From positions 1 through 32,013 of the forward strand of contig NZ_BCVN01000023.1 of the NCBI RefSeq assembly GCF_001591765.1: DNA of 32,013 nt. Reading direction: 5' to 3'. The position numbers and the translations under genes were made by a program. This document shows, piece after piece, positions 19,401 to 27,254 of the stretch. The stretch comes from Pseudolactococcus raffinolactis NBRC 100932. GTDB lineage: Bacteria > Bacillota > Bacilli > Lactobacillales > Streptococcaceae. The notes under the pieces were generated by a model, which saw only the letters and a program-made list of their open reading frames with translations, had not been told where the DNA came from and searched no databases. Every line of letters starts with the position of its first letter. Position 1 is the first letter of the stretch.

Positions 19401-19537
19401 GCTTGTCCAATAACAATGATAAAATCTACTTCACTACTTGTCTGTCCTTTTTCTCGCATGGCTAAAGTAGCTAGCTCAAAGAAGTTTTTAAATTGATTTG
19501 CCCTTGTCTTTTCTTCAAGTTTATCTTGGGTAGTCAC
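16430..19537 (-). CDS. Eco57I-type adenine-specific DNA methyltransferase with TaqI-like specificity domain
   Basis: A 1035-residue N6-adenine methyltransferase of the gamma type. Motif I ADITSGGGTFLAGA with Asp401 binds S-adenosylmethionine, and the catalytic motif IV NPPY is at 603-606. SNKYMRSGYGKSLR and LINLGSGMFGATVDTSI follow. From about residue 742 the C-terminus is a target-recognition domain (TGFNEAFIVSEEKR, RPILRGKDIKRYSYEFA, ending LLNNIT..FLNNYEG) lying in the invertible segment. The first 200 residues have no clear nuclease motif. The formal start is GTG 19537. An ATG at 19720 with GAGGGG before it is in the same frame but is cut by TAA at 19631-19633, so the gene may be damaged or reinitiate. 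It presumably works with the PLD-helicase as a split restriction-modification enzyme. Confidence 0.9.
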   Translation of the reverse strand: MTTQDKLEEKTRANQFKNFFELATLAMREKGQTSSEVDFIIVIGQATMIIFDSADYRRRLILTVDKISRANSKYLDKFDSLKSDVLVEKNVYQEDEDFGDVLLADEFKIELFRFAISDDEQFVSKTRILRLNFWKKIQDEQKCQKIIKDIFFKNLDLDMTSQYYADVISAVLDTLVLRYLLVRILEGRFGYEIDRAKKSVLNVGLGTSIDKALENNVKFNQQEIEILLNKPKKMSLQISLFDDFEAMSIDEKAIQDVKEKQAQYMEEIYGGDLYVSDIAKAATEIEKTLTEEQYALSWGLTSSTNLDFDLADITPGTIGEQYEQTLKMSLVKGSSGNWEYSKDNTQQKDLGAFYTNAKITDYIIDITLGKKLEEIKQSVIDAPASQKEKVLRSVLDLRMADITSGGGTFLAGAVRKLGNWYVELEKTLGTKQIIAEIKTKALSSMAEFQKYAINNMIYGVDVDLKALIVSSFALTLESLGDEQDKLPELIGKTLINQNSVISLVPEDKKLEMFKTYKADIMNLVEEKKKWASKGEDFQEKRLHLEKIFATISVTALKSKKISDVEFLKTFDEKNMGVLEFSLPEIFFDREGNYTGGFDIIFGNPPYIQLQKKEIFSDTEKEVYKKLGEFESYEATGDIYTLFFERAIQLLKPNGKLGFITSNKYMRSGYGKSLRNYFLGYTNPYLLINLGSGMFGATVDTSILALDKSDNKDELEAIDLVKRAREPRKRIENMSDYIEQNKLNVSYQKDESWTILSPIEQSIKQKIESVGTPLKDWDISINYGIKTGFNEAFIVSEEKRQEILDNCRSYDERTRTAELIRPILRGKDIKRYSYEFADKYLITTYNEYKDSTGNKVPSIDINNYPAIKSHLDIYLEQISKRQDKGDTPYNLRRCAYMDDFSKPKIIWKVIGNQLAFAIDNNEQLVNNACYILTGNFLEYLVIFLNSKAIYWYSDITNMNKTGMGDVQIGAQNIALFPIPKPNNQKQQPFIELLNNITTPTNNEQDQKSNELKLIDLVNNIYGFSLEETDFLNNYEG
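17210..17339 (-). repeat. Right inverted repeat of the specificity switch
   Basis: Reverse complement of 15593-15722, 129 of 130 bases identical. It lies within the methyltransferase gene at the junction between catalytic and target-recognition parts (residues about 733-776). Outside it the flanks differ completely, which defines the recombination limits. Confidence 0.93.
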
Positions 19538-19720
19538 ATAAGCAAAAAATCCTTCAAAATCATCTGGACGCTTAAAAGAAAAAATTTTATCATTTTCAAA
19601 ATTTTCCTCGATACTTTCAATACGTTCAATTTAAAAACCTAAATAAACTGCTAGATTATTTATATCTGTATTTACCGCATTAAAATTTTTAATAAGATTA
19701 ATCGATACTGATTTTGACAT
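19538..19720 (-). other. Interrupted 5' extension of the methyltransferase gene
   Basis: In the same frame as the methyltransferase, ATG 19720 (GAGGGG 4 nt upstream) reads MSKSVSINLIKNFNAVNTDI, continues to LAVYLGF, and then meets TAA at 19631-19633 (codon 30). The frame reopens at once (IERIESIEENFENDKIF, SFKRPDDFEGFFAY) and runs into the main product. This is the pattern of a point nonsense mutation in a once longer N-terminus. Translation may restart at GTG 19537, which has GAAGGA 12 nt upstream, a poor distance. Confidence 0.7.
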
Positions 19721-20084
19721 ACTGCCCCTCTTTATCTATGAATTTATAAATAAAACGATCCCCTTAGGTACCCTTTGTTATACACATATCAAAAAACAAC
19801 TCACTCTAATCAGTGAACCCGAATTTTATTAATACTATTTTATCACATTTTGTAAGGCTTTTCTCCCTCTAACGTCAATATCAATACATAAATAAAAGAA
19901 GCTTCAGCTAAGTGTTAACTACTGAAGCTTCTCTAGTGTTATATACGCTATTCGTGAACTTCTAGTATTTATTTTCATTTATTCGGAATTACTCCTAACC
20001 TTGAGTAATTATTTGAAAAAATCATCTTTTTATATCAAAAAGTCCCGACTTTCGCATTTTCCCGCCAAGCACGAACTTGTATTC
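19721..20084. other. Intergenic region upstream of the methyltransferase
   Basis: An AT-rich stretch of about 360 bp. It should hold the island promoter for the methyltransferase, but I find no convincing -35/-10 pair; TATAAC near 19775 on the minus strand is the best -10. A short inverted repeat TCACT/AGTGA lies at about 19801-19817. The HD-hydrolase terminator is at 19888-19932, and the start of direct repeat copy B at 20030. No gene is seen. Confidence 0.4.
19888..19932 (-). terminator. Terminator after the HD-hydrolase operon
   Basis: AGAAGCTTCAG (19897-19907) and CTGAAGCTTCT (19922-19932) form a perfect 11-bp stem with a 14-nt loop. On the minus strand the stem is followed by TTTTATTTATG. 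It lies about 150 bp past the stop at 20085. Confidence 0.7.
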
Positions 20085-20249
20085 TTACCTCGACGTTTTG
20101 TCAAAGTAAACCCCATAGACCTCCCTCAACCATGGATGTACCACCAATAAATCACTGTCAAACAACTCAGCGATAAAATATTGCGTCGCTACTTCAAGAG
20201 ACTGATCAAAAGCACGCAACAAGTCTGTTAGATAGGGCGGCGTCCCCTC
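20030..20249. repeat. Direct repeat copy B flanking the island
   Basis: Gap-free partner of 10886-11105, about 70% identical. Here the repeat covers the intact 3' end of the HD-hydrolase gene and about 55 bp beyond it, including a stretch that in copy A is the rnc promoter (TTTTTGATATAA and the GCGAAAGT element are kept). It suggests that this gene once stood directly upstream of rnc. Confidence 0.75.
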
Positions 20250-20711
20250 ACCATCCCACTTGACCTTATCCGCCAGACACACCACTTTTTCGAGGTCTGT
20301 TGGATTGGCATGCAGGGTCGTATGATAAGTGATGGCAGTCAAAATTTCTGGAGCTGTCACGCCAAAAATGTCTGCTGCAAAATAGGCTGAGAATTTGCCA
20401 TGAAGGAGCATGGGTACTAAGCGCTCCTCTGGTAGGACGTCAATCCCAAGTTCCTCAGCAAGTGCAACCCGTTGCTGTTCTGGGACTAAACCTCCGATAT
20501 CATGCAGCAAACCACCTGTAAAAGCTGCAGCTTCATCCAAGCCAAAGCGTTTGGCTAGATTTTTGGCCTCATTGGCAACATCCAACAAATGCCCCCAAAG
20601 ATAGGCGTGCGTTCCCTGATTAGCATCACAAACCCGCTTAACATCTTCAAACAAATCACCTGTCAAAGACACATTGAAATAGCTATTTTTCACATCATCA
20701 TATAAAGTCAT
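20085..20711 (-). CDS. HD-domain hydrolase, YqeK-like
   Basis: A 208-residue HD-superfamily metal-dependent phosphohydrolase. The conserved metal ligands are visible: His41 (HLLDVANEA), His70-Asp71 in GLLHDIGG, HGKFSAYFA near 104, a YHTT motif near 129 and LADKVKWD near 148. This spacing resembles YqeK, the symmetrical Ap4A hydrolase of Firmicutes, but the expected nadD neighbour is absent, so the substrate is open. It overlaps the acetyltransferase gene by 4 bp and is probably co-translated with it. A broken copy of its 3' end lies at 10947-11107. Confidence 0.8.
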   Translation of the reverse strand: MTLYDDVKNSYFNVSLTGDLFEDVKRVCDANQGTHAYLWGHLLDVANEAKNLAKRFGLDEAAAFTGGLLHDIGGLVPEQQRVALAEELGIDVLPEERLVPMLLHGKFSAYFAADIFGVTAPEILTAITYHTTLHANPTDLEKVVCLADKVKWDGEGTPPYLTDLLRAFDQSLEVATQYFIAELFDSDLLVVHPWLREVYGVYFDKTSR

Positions 20712-21166
20712 TTCCTTAACCTCATGATCACTTGATGGCGCAATAATTCACCATTCTCATAAATCGGCTCGGCATAGTGTTCGACAAAATAATTCTTGAC
20801 CACTTCTACAATTTCAAAGCCGACAGATTCATATAAACCGATCGCATCGACCGTCAAGTCTCCCGTTTTTATCCATATCTCAGCTTGTTTATCACGCGCT
20901 TTAATATCCGACAAGGCATGCGTCATCAAGGCTCTGCCAATACCTTGCCTAAAGTGGGCTGGGGCAACAGATACGTTCATAATCTCATAGTGATGATCTT
21001 CTGACAATGGCATCAGCACCAACACGCCTAAAATAGCCTGATGACCATTTTCAGCGACAAACACACGCGACTCTGAGATATAAGTGGCGACTATTTCTCG
21101 ATCTGGATCAGCATTTAACAATAGATCCCACGGTAGGGCTTCGCCCAGTTTCAATTCTCTTATCAT
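20708..21166 (-). CDS. GNAT-family N-acetyltransferase
   Basis: A 152-residue acetyl-CoA-dependent acetyltransferase. The GNAT core is present: EIMNVSVAPAHFRQGIGRALM is the beta4/motif A segment with the QGIGRA pyrophosphate-binding loop, and AIGLYESVGF is motif B. It does not match RimI closely, and the acceptor is unknown. The ATG has no clear Shine-Dalgarno sequence and follows a strong hairpin (21177-21204) by 10 bp. Transcription may therefore come by read-through or an unseen promoter. Its last 4 bp overlap the HD-hydrolase gene. Confidence 0.88.
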   Translation of the reverse strand: MIRELKLGEALPWDLLLNADPDREIVATYISESRVFVAENGHQAILGVLVLMPLSEDHHYEIMNVSVAPAHFRQGIGRALMTHALSDIKARDKQAEIWIKTGDLTVDAIGLYESVGFEIVEVVKNYFVEHYAEPIYENGELLRHQVIMRLRK

Positions 21167-21176
21167 CTGCTATACC

Positions 21177-21204
21177 AAAAATAAGGAGTCTCCTCCTTAT
21201 TTTT
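21177..21204. terminator. Strong hairpin terminator after the DUF1622 gene
   Basis: AAAAATAAGGAG and CTCCTTATTTTT form a perfect 12-bp stem with loop TCTC. It is A-rich on one side and T-rich on the other, so it can work in both directions. It touches the stop codon of the 21203-21538 gene. Confidence 0.75.
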
Positions 21205-21538
21205 ATCTACTCTCTATTTCCTGATCAATTTCCTTACCTAAAAAGTAGGAAATCACGGTCCGAATCACAACTAAAGCTGCTAGTTTACCAATGTCTTCAA
21301 AAGTCGGTTTGATGATACTTTCAACAATATCGGCGGCGATCAAAATTTCTAATGAGAAAAGCACATAGGCACCAAGCTCATTTTTGATTGTTCGCAACAC
21401 ACTGGCTTTATCAGCGTGACTCACTTCATTTTTGACAAATTTGACCGTTGCTTTAATCACACCGCAAATCAAGACTAAAACGGCCACTGTACTCATGGCC
21501 AGAATCAGCAACTCACAAATTTCAGTGATTATTTTCAT
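21203..21538 (-). CDS. DUF1622-family membrane protein
   Basis: A 111-residue integral membrane protein. Two to three hydrophobic segments are visible: about residues 8-29 (LLILAMSTVAVLVLICGVI), 50-70 (LGAYVLFSLEILIAADIVES) and 82-100 (KLAALVVIRTVISYFLG). The combination SLEILIAADI followed by VVIRTVISYFLGKEIDQE is the DUF1622 signature as I know it. The molecular role is unknown. It follows metG by 5 bp and is presumably co-transcribed with it, ending at the hairpin at 21177-21204. Confidence 0.8.
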   Translation of the reverse strand: MKIITEICELLILAMSTVAVLVLICGVIKATVKFVKNEVSHADKASVLRTIKNELGAYVLFSLEILIAADIVESIIKPTFEDIGKLAALVVIRTVISYFLGKEIDQEIESR

Positions 21539-21543
21539 GTCTC

Positions 21544-23559
<2,016 letters not shown>

Positions 23560-23604
23560 TTAATCCTCTTTCAAGACGTCAGATGAGACGCCGTATTCCC
23601 TCTT

Positions 23605-23613
23605 ATTATACCA
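23605..23613 (-). promoter_or_regulatory. metG extended -10 promoter
   Basis: TGGTATAAT on the minus strand, about 50 nt upstream of the metG TTG start. No T-box-like leader fits in the space. It is directly behind the terminator of the adhesin gene. Confidence 0.55.
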
Positions 23614-23654
23614 TATTTTAAAAACAATCGCTATCCAAGAGGATAGCGATTGTT
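23612..23654 (-). terminator. Terminator of the LPXTG adhesin gene
   Basis: AACAATCGCTATCC (23623-23636) and GGATAGCGATTGTT (23641-23654) form a perfect 14-bp stem with a 4-nt loop. On the minus strand it is followed by TTTTAAAAT. It begins 18 bp past the adhesin stop codon. Confidence 0.85.
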
Positions 23655-23671
23655 AGTTTATTCTTGTTACT

Positions 23672-25498
23672 TTAACGTTTCTTTTTGACGTAAACTGTGA
23701 CCAAAAGAATGATCAAAATTAAACCACCTAGTACCTTCAGCCATAGACCTTTAACCTCACCTGTTTCTGGTAACTGGTCTATTTTCTGAGTTGCTGACGT
23801 ATTGTCTGATTGAGTAGGTTGACTCGTTTGATCTGTCACAACTGGGGCCTGCTCTTTTGAATGCTGAGTCGGCGGTGTTGGGTTAACCGGTTTTTCTGGA
23901 TCTACTGGTTTTTCCGGATCTACCGGATCAAGGGGATGATAGGTATTGATAAATGTTGTCTCACCATCATAAACGGGTGTCGCAACGAGTTTTCCCTTCA
24001 CATCCTCAACATGAACAGTGACTTTCACCTCATGCGCGTCATAAGTCATACCAGCAACTTCACCCTTGACTTCGCTAATCGTATAAACAAAATCACCTGC
24101 TTGATCATAAGTCATGGTATCAAAATGAATGGCGCCCTGACCATCATTGGCTTGCGTCTGAAGCAAGTGACCTTCTGCATCTTTTAAAGAAAAGCTAAAA
24201 TCACCCGCAGCTAATGTTTTCCCATTCAGAATTTTATGTGCCACTAAAACCACAGAAGTCTCTGTCGGTTGATAGGTATTGGTAATGTTGAAGCCATTTG
24301 TTGTTGCGATATAGTTAGGAACTGGGACCTCTTTCACATTATAGCGATACTTGACCTGGTTGCTGTCATAATTGGGAAGTTCTCCAAAATCAAAATGCCA
24401 ATCAGTACTCGCTGTCACCTTTTGTGTCGCAATCTTCACATCATTTTGATAAAGTTCAAGCATAATCGATTCTGGACGCATACCTACTGCGTTATCGTTG
24501 TCACGCCATGTTTTCACACCAGCTACTGGAATGTTGGTCGCACTATTACCGCCACCACCATCAATTTGGACATAACTTTCAACAGTTTTAGAGAAGTTTT
24601 CGCCAGCTAAACTACCTTGATTATCATATTTTCCTGAGGTATCATCGTCAGTGATGCGACTCAAGTAATTAATATAAACACTACCTGTTAAATCACCAAA
24701 GCTAACCTTGAAGTGATGAGCATCCGTCATACTAATCATGCTATCTGGAACTGATGCACCAGCCTTAGCATACCAATTATCTTCCCAACCACTCACATAA
24801 AAACCAGAGATTGAGCCATTGACAAGCTCTTGATTGGGCCCAAGTTCATCATGATAAACAGCATTTTTTATCGTTGTATCAAGATTTTCCGAAAAATTAA
24901 TACGCGCAGTCCAGTGAATGAGAAAAGGATCTTCAGCATCAATGTACCCCCATTTTTTTACTCCTTCATCATCAGCTGGTCTATCCGTCCCTGGTTCAAT
25001 CTTAACTGTCGATTCCCCAATTGTTCCCCAGTTAACTGGCGTATCCGTATCATACTTAACTTTCGTTCTATCCCAATGCACGGAAAGATTAAAACTACCA
25101 CTAATATTAGTCGTCTGAGCATTTGCCACAAAGTCTGTGAAAGTAATGACCACTTCTCCAGTCGCAGGATCAGCAACTGCTTTACCAACCGTATGACCCA
25201 AACCATCCGAAATGTCAAACTTAATAACATTTTGAAAGCCCAACACTTCTGGTACTTTGACAGTCATTGTATCTCCGGGCTGAATTTCTGTCCCAGCCGG
25301 TATTTTAAAAGACCAGTTTGCTACCATTTCATCAAACATCCCAAAAGATTCTTTAGCTTGACCTGCTTTATCCTGTAGCTCTGCCTTTGTAATAAACTGA
25401 TCTCCCCAATCCTTGACAGCCCTTTGACCCTGCCCATCTCCAAGTGTTGTCGCAAGCGCTACTGAACTTGTATTGATGAGTGATAGTAATAGCACCAC
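23672..25498 (-). CDS. LPXTG cell-wall-anchored adhesin (collagen-binding type), 5' end frameshifted
   Basis: A sortase substrate displayed on the cell wall. After a signal sequence ending near SSVALATT, the N-terminal about 300 residues look like the two-part collagen/matrix-binding A region (WSFKIPAGTEIQPGDTMTV; FLIHWTARINFSENLDTTIK). A Cna-B repeat follows (GVKTWRDNDNAVGMRPESI to YNVKEVPVPNYI), then an FctA/Spy0128-like pilin domain (LNGKTLAAGDFSFSLKD to FINTYHP). The tail has a Pro-rich DPEKP repeat, LPETG, a hydrophobic helix and KKKR. The only in-frame start in this sequence is GTG 25498, which would lack the charged n-region of the signal peptide. A true ATG at 25530 is one base out of frame (see 25499-25530). 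Ligand unknown. Confidence 0.85.
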   Translation of the reverse strand: MVLLLSLINTSSVALATTLGDGQGQRAVKDWGDQFITKAELQDKAGQAKESFGMFDEMVANWSFKIPAGTEIQPGDTMTVKVPEVLGFQNVIKFDISDGLGHTVGKAVADPATGEVVITFTDFVANAQTTNISGSFNLSVHWDRTKVKYDTDTPVNWGTIGESTVKIEPGTDRPADDEGVKKWGYIDAEDPFLIHWTARINFSENLDTTIKNAVYHDELGPNQELVNGSISGFYVSGWEDNWYAKAGASVPDSMISMTDAHHFKVSFGDLTGSVYINYLSRITDDDTSGKYDNQGSLAGENFSKTVESYVQIDGGGGNSATNIPVAGVKTWRDNDNAVGMRPESIMLELYQNDVKIATQKVTASTDWHFDFGELPNYDSNQVKYRYNVKEVPVPNYIATTNGFNITNTYQPTETSVVLVAHKILNGKTLAAGDFSFSLKDAEGHLLQTQANDGQGAIHFDTMTYDQAGDFVYTISEVKGEVAGMTYDAHEVKVTVHVEDVKGKLVATPVYDGETTFINTYHPLDPVDPEKPVDPEKPVNPTPPTQHSKEQAPVVTDQTSQPTQSDNTSATQKIDQLPETGEVKGLWLKVLGGLILIILLVTVYVKKKR

Positions 25499-25530
25499 GA
25501 TACCTAATAGACTTTGAAATTTTTTAACAT
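25499..25530 (-). other. Frameshifted signal-peptide start of the adhesin gene
   Basis: ATG 25530 has AAAGGGG just upstream, a good ribosome site, but reads MLKNFKVY and stops. With one more A in the run of six (25520-25525) it would read MLKKFQSLLGIVV and continue into LLLSLINTSSVALA, a textbook signal peptide in frame with the adhesin. The gene is therefore off by one base: phase variation at a short homopolymer, a decay mutation or a sequencing error. Confidence 0.75.
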
Positions 25531-25613
25531 TTTTCCCCTTTAATTATTACATATACCAATGACTTAAACGCAATAAATAACTAATACTATCTCTTGATTT
25601 AACGTTACTGAAA

Positions 25614-25642
25614 ATTACATAAAAACATCAAACGTTTGTCAA
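25614..25642 (-). promoter_or_regulatory. Adhesin promoter with palindromic spacer
   Basis: TTGACA (25642-25637), 17-bp spacer, TGTAAT (25619-25614) on the minus strand. The perfect palindrome CAAACGTTTG (25629-25638) overlaps the -35 and the spacer and could be a repressor site. It resembles the core of a catabolite (cre) site but the spacing is not right. Confidence 0.5.
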
Positions 25643-25787
25643 TTCAATAGAATCAATCTATTTTCTATATATTTAACATATATACTGGTAAAGTAGCCTC
25701 AACAACTATCCTTTAAATAACGAATAGACATTTTTCAAGTGTGGATTAGACTGTTAAAAATTGAATACACCTAGAAAAAATTATTGT

Positions 25788-25815
25788 TTTACAAATCAAA
25801 TGATTTTGCTAAACT
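25788..25815 (+). promoter_or_regulatory. Promoter of the small membrane protein
   Basis: TTTACA (25788-25793), 16-bp spacer and TAAACT (25810-25815), preceded by TGC, giving an extended -10. It lies 31 bp upstream of the ATG at 25847. Confidence 0.4.
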
Positions 25816-25846
25816 TAACTAATAAAAGTTCTAAACTGGAGAAATC

Positions 25847-26002
25847 ATGAATGAAAATTATTCTATCATGCTAACCGTCGGTGTCATGTTGTTCCTTGCG
25901 AACTGTTTGATAGGCTTGCATCTCAATAAATGGCTGGTCGCCATCTTCATCTTAGGTTTAGCCTACCTGTCTAAATTTTTATATCGACACTTAAAAAAAT
26001 AA
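25847..26002 (+). CDS. Small membrane protein, 51 residues, unknown function
   Basis: MNENYSIMLTVGVMLFLANC begins a 51-residue protein with two hydrophobic segments (residues about 7-24 and 29-45) separated by a short turn with His and Lys, and a basic end RHLKK. The ribosome site GGAGAAATC stands directly before the ATG, and a promoter is visible upstream, so I regard it as a real gene despite its size. It lies between the adhesin and exoA, running with exoA. I do not recognise the family. A two-helix hairpin membrane protein or a toxin-like peptide are both possible. Confidence 0.6.
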   Translation: MNENYSIMLTVGVMLFLANCLIGLHLNKWLVAIFILGLAYLSKFLYRHLKK

Positions 26003-26106
26003 GCCCCCATCACAAGCACAAGAGATAGTTATCCTTGTCACCTACATCTGCTTTCTCACCACCCACACATTTCAAAAGGCTTTAAAACTTAAAACAAGCA
26101 TATTTT

Positions 26107-26115
26107 TGGTATAAT
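26107..26115 (+). promoter_or_regulatory. exoA extended -10 promoter
   Basis: TGGTATAAT at 26107-26115, a perfect extended -10, ends 7 nt before the exoA ATG at 26123. A transcript would begin at or next to the ATG. Confidence 0.6.
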
Positions 26116-26122
26116 ATAAGCT

Positions 26123-26956
26123 ATGAAAATGAAATTTATCTCTTGGAATATTGATTCCTTAAACGCTGCCTTAACCAGCGACTCACCACGTGCCCAACTC
26201 TCGCAAGCCGTCCTAACCCACCTTGCAAGCTTAGATGCTGACGTCATCGCTTTACAAGAAACCAAACTCTCTGCCAAAGGCCCAACCAAGAAGCACTTAG
26301 AAATCCTAGCTGAGCGTTTCCCTGGTTACGCTATCGCATGGCGCTCATCTGTTGAACCTGCTCGCAAAGGCTATGCCGGAACAATGTTTCTATACAAAGA
26401 AGACCTGACTGTAACCATTGAAACGCCAGAAATCGGTGCGCCTTCGACAATGGATAGTGAAGGTCGCATTATCACGTTAGAATTTGACAACTTCTACTTG
26501 ACTCAAGTCTATACGCCAAATGCAGGTGATGGCTTGAAACGCTTAGCAGAACGCCAAATTTGGGACGAAAAATATCGCGACTACCTCTTAGCATTGGATG
26601 CTAAAAAACCAGTCATTGCGACAGGTGATTATAATGTCGCCCATTTCGAAATTGACTTGGCACATCCAAATAACAATCGCAATTCACCAGGCTTTACAGA
26701 TGAAGAACGTCAAGGTTTCACCAACTTACTTAGCGCAGGCTTTACCGACACCTTCCGTCATGTTCACGGTCAAGTGCCAAACGTCTATTCTTGGTGGGCG
26801 CAACGCTCTAAAACAAGCAAAATCAACAATGCAGGATGGCGGATTGACTATTTTATTACCTCAGAGCGCATCGCTGATAAAATCAGTGCCTCTGAAATGA
26901 TTGATTCTGGTGCCAGACAAGACCACACGCCAATCTTACTCGAGATTGATTTATAG
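26123..26956 (+). CDS. exoA: Exodeoxyribonuclease III / AP endonuclease
   Basis: Base-excision-repair nuclease that cuts at abasic sites and removes 3' blocking groups. The 277-residue protein carries the full xth-type motif set: SWNIDSLNAAL near the N-terminus, LQETKLS with Glu46, YTPNAGDGLKRL, GDYNVAH, NAGWRIDYFI and the final DHTPILLE. It is the single plus-strand housekeeping gene in this part. No Shine-Dalgarno sequence precedes ATG 26123, and the -10 box is 7 nt upstream, so the mRNA is probably leaderless. A second in-frame ATG lies two codons on. Transcription ends at the bidirectional hairpin 27166-27223. Confidence 0.96.
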   Translation: MKMKFISWNIDSLNAALTSDSPRAQLSQAVLTHLASLDADVIALQETKLSAKGPTKKHLEILAERFPGYAIAWRSSVEPARKGYAGTMFLYKEDLTVTIETPEIGAPSTMDSEGRIITLEFDNFYLTQVYTPNAGDGLKRLAERQIWDEKYRDYLLALDAKKPVIATGDYNVAHFEIDLAHPNNNRNSPGFTDEERQGFTNLLSAGFTDTFRHVHGQVPNVYSWWAQRSKTSKINNAGWRIDYFITSERIADKISASEMIDSGARQDHTPILLEIDL

Positions 26957-27165
26957 GCAAATAAAGAATCCCAATCAGCACGATAGATTGATAAGGTCCA
27001 AATATGTATCCCCTCGATTTGACAGTGCTTTGGCAAAAGAATTCCAATTTGGTCAATAAACGGCTTATCTCTTACCAATTTCGAATTGTTTCCCAGAAAG
27101 AATACCAATTTGGTATTCTATATCTAATTAATCATGCTACTTGACAATTTATCAAAGTAACATAC
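26957..27165. other. Intergenic stretch with repeated CCAATTT elements
   Basis: Three related elements lie within 80 bp: GAATTCCAATTTGG (27039-27052), TTACCAATTTCGAATTG (27072-27088) and the perfect inverted repeat GAATACCAATTTGGTATTC (27100-27118). They look like a cluster of binding half-sites or a decayed repeat. No gene in this direction needs them obviously. Confidence 0.35.
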
Positions 27166-27223
27166 AAAAATAGGCTATGAACGATTCCGATTAATATCGA
27201 AAATCGTTCATAGCCTATTTTTT
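27166..27223. terminator. Bidirectional terminator between exoA and the serine operon
   Basis: A 21-bp perfect stem, with arms at 27166-27186 (contains TAGGCTATGAACGATT) and 27202-27222 (contains AATCGTTCATAGCCTA). A-runs and T-runs on the outside let it end exoA on the plus strand and the serC-serA-ArsC operon on the minus strand. Confidence 0.88.
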
Positions 27224-27254
27224 GCTGGCCTTTTGTCTGGCCACATCTTTATGT

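Larger units (their letters stand above)
25531..25846. other. Divergent intergenic region, adhesin/small membrane protein
   Basis: About 315 bp of AT-rich DNA. It holds the adhesin promoter (25614-25642) and the promoter of the small plus-strand gene (25788-25815). I see nothing else that I can name. Confidence 0.5.

Noticed and set aside
11533-19537. Full DISARM or BREX locus
   Set aside because: No DrmA/B/C, BrxL, PglZ or similar gene is present. Only a helicase, a methyltransferase and a recombinase are found.
24830-25378. 182-codon plus-strand open frame opposite the adhesin gene
   Set aside because: Antisense shadow of a clear gene. Its composition (Cys, Phe, Ile, Asn rich) is not protein-like.
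26848-27108. 86-codon minus-strand open frame overlapping the exoA 3' end
   Set aside because: No ribosome site, overlaps a strong gene antisense, no recognisable motif.
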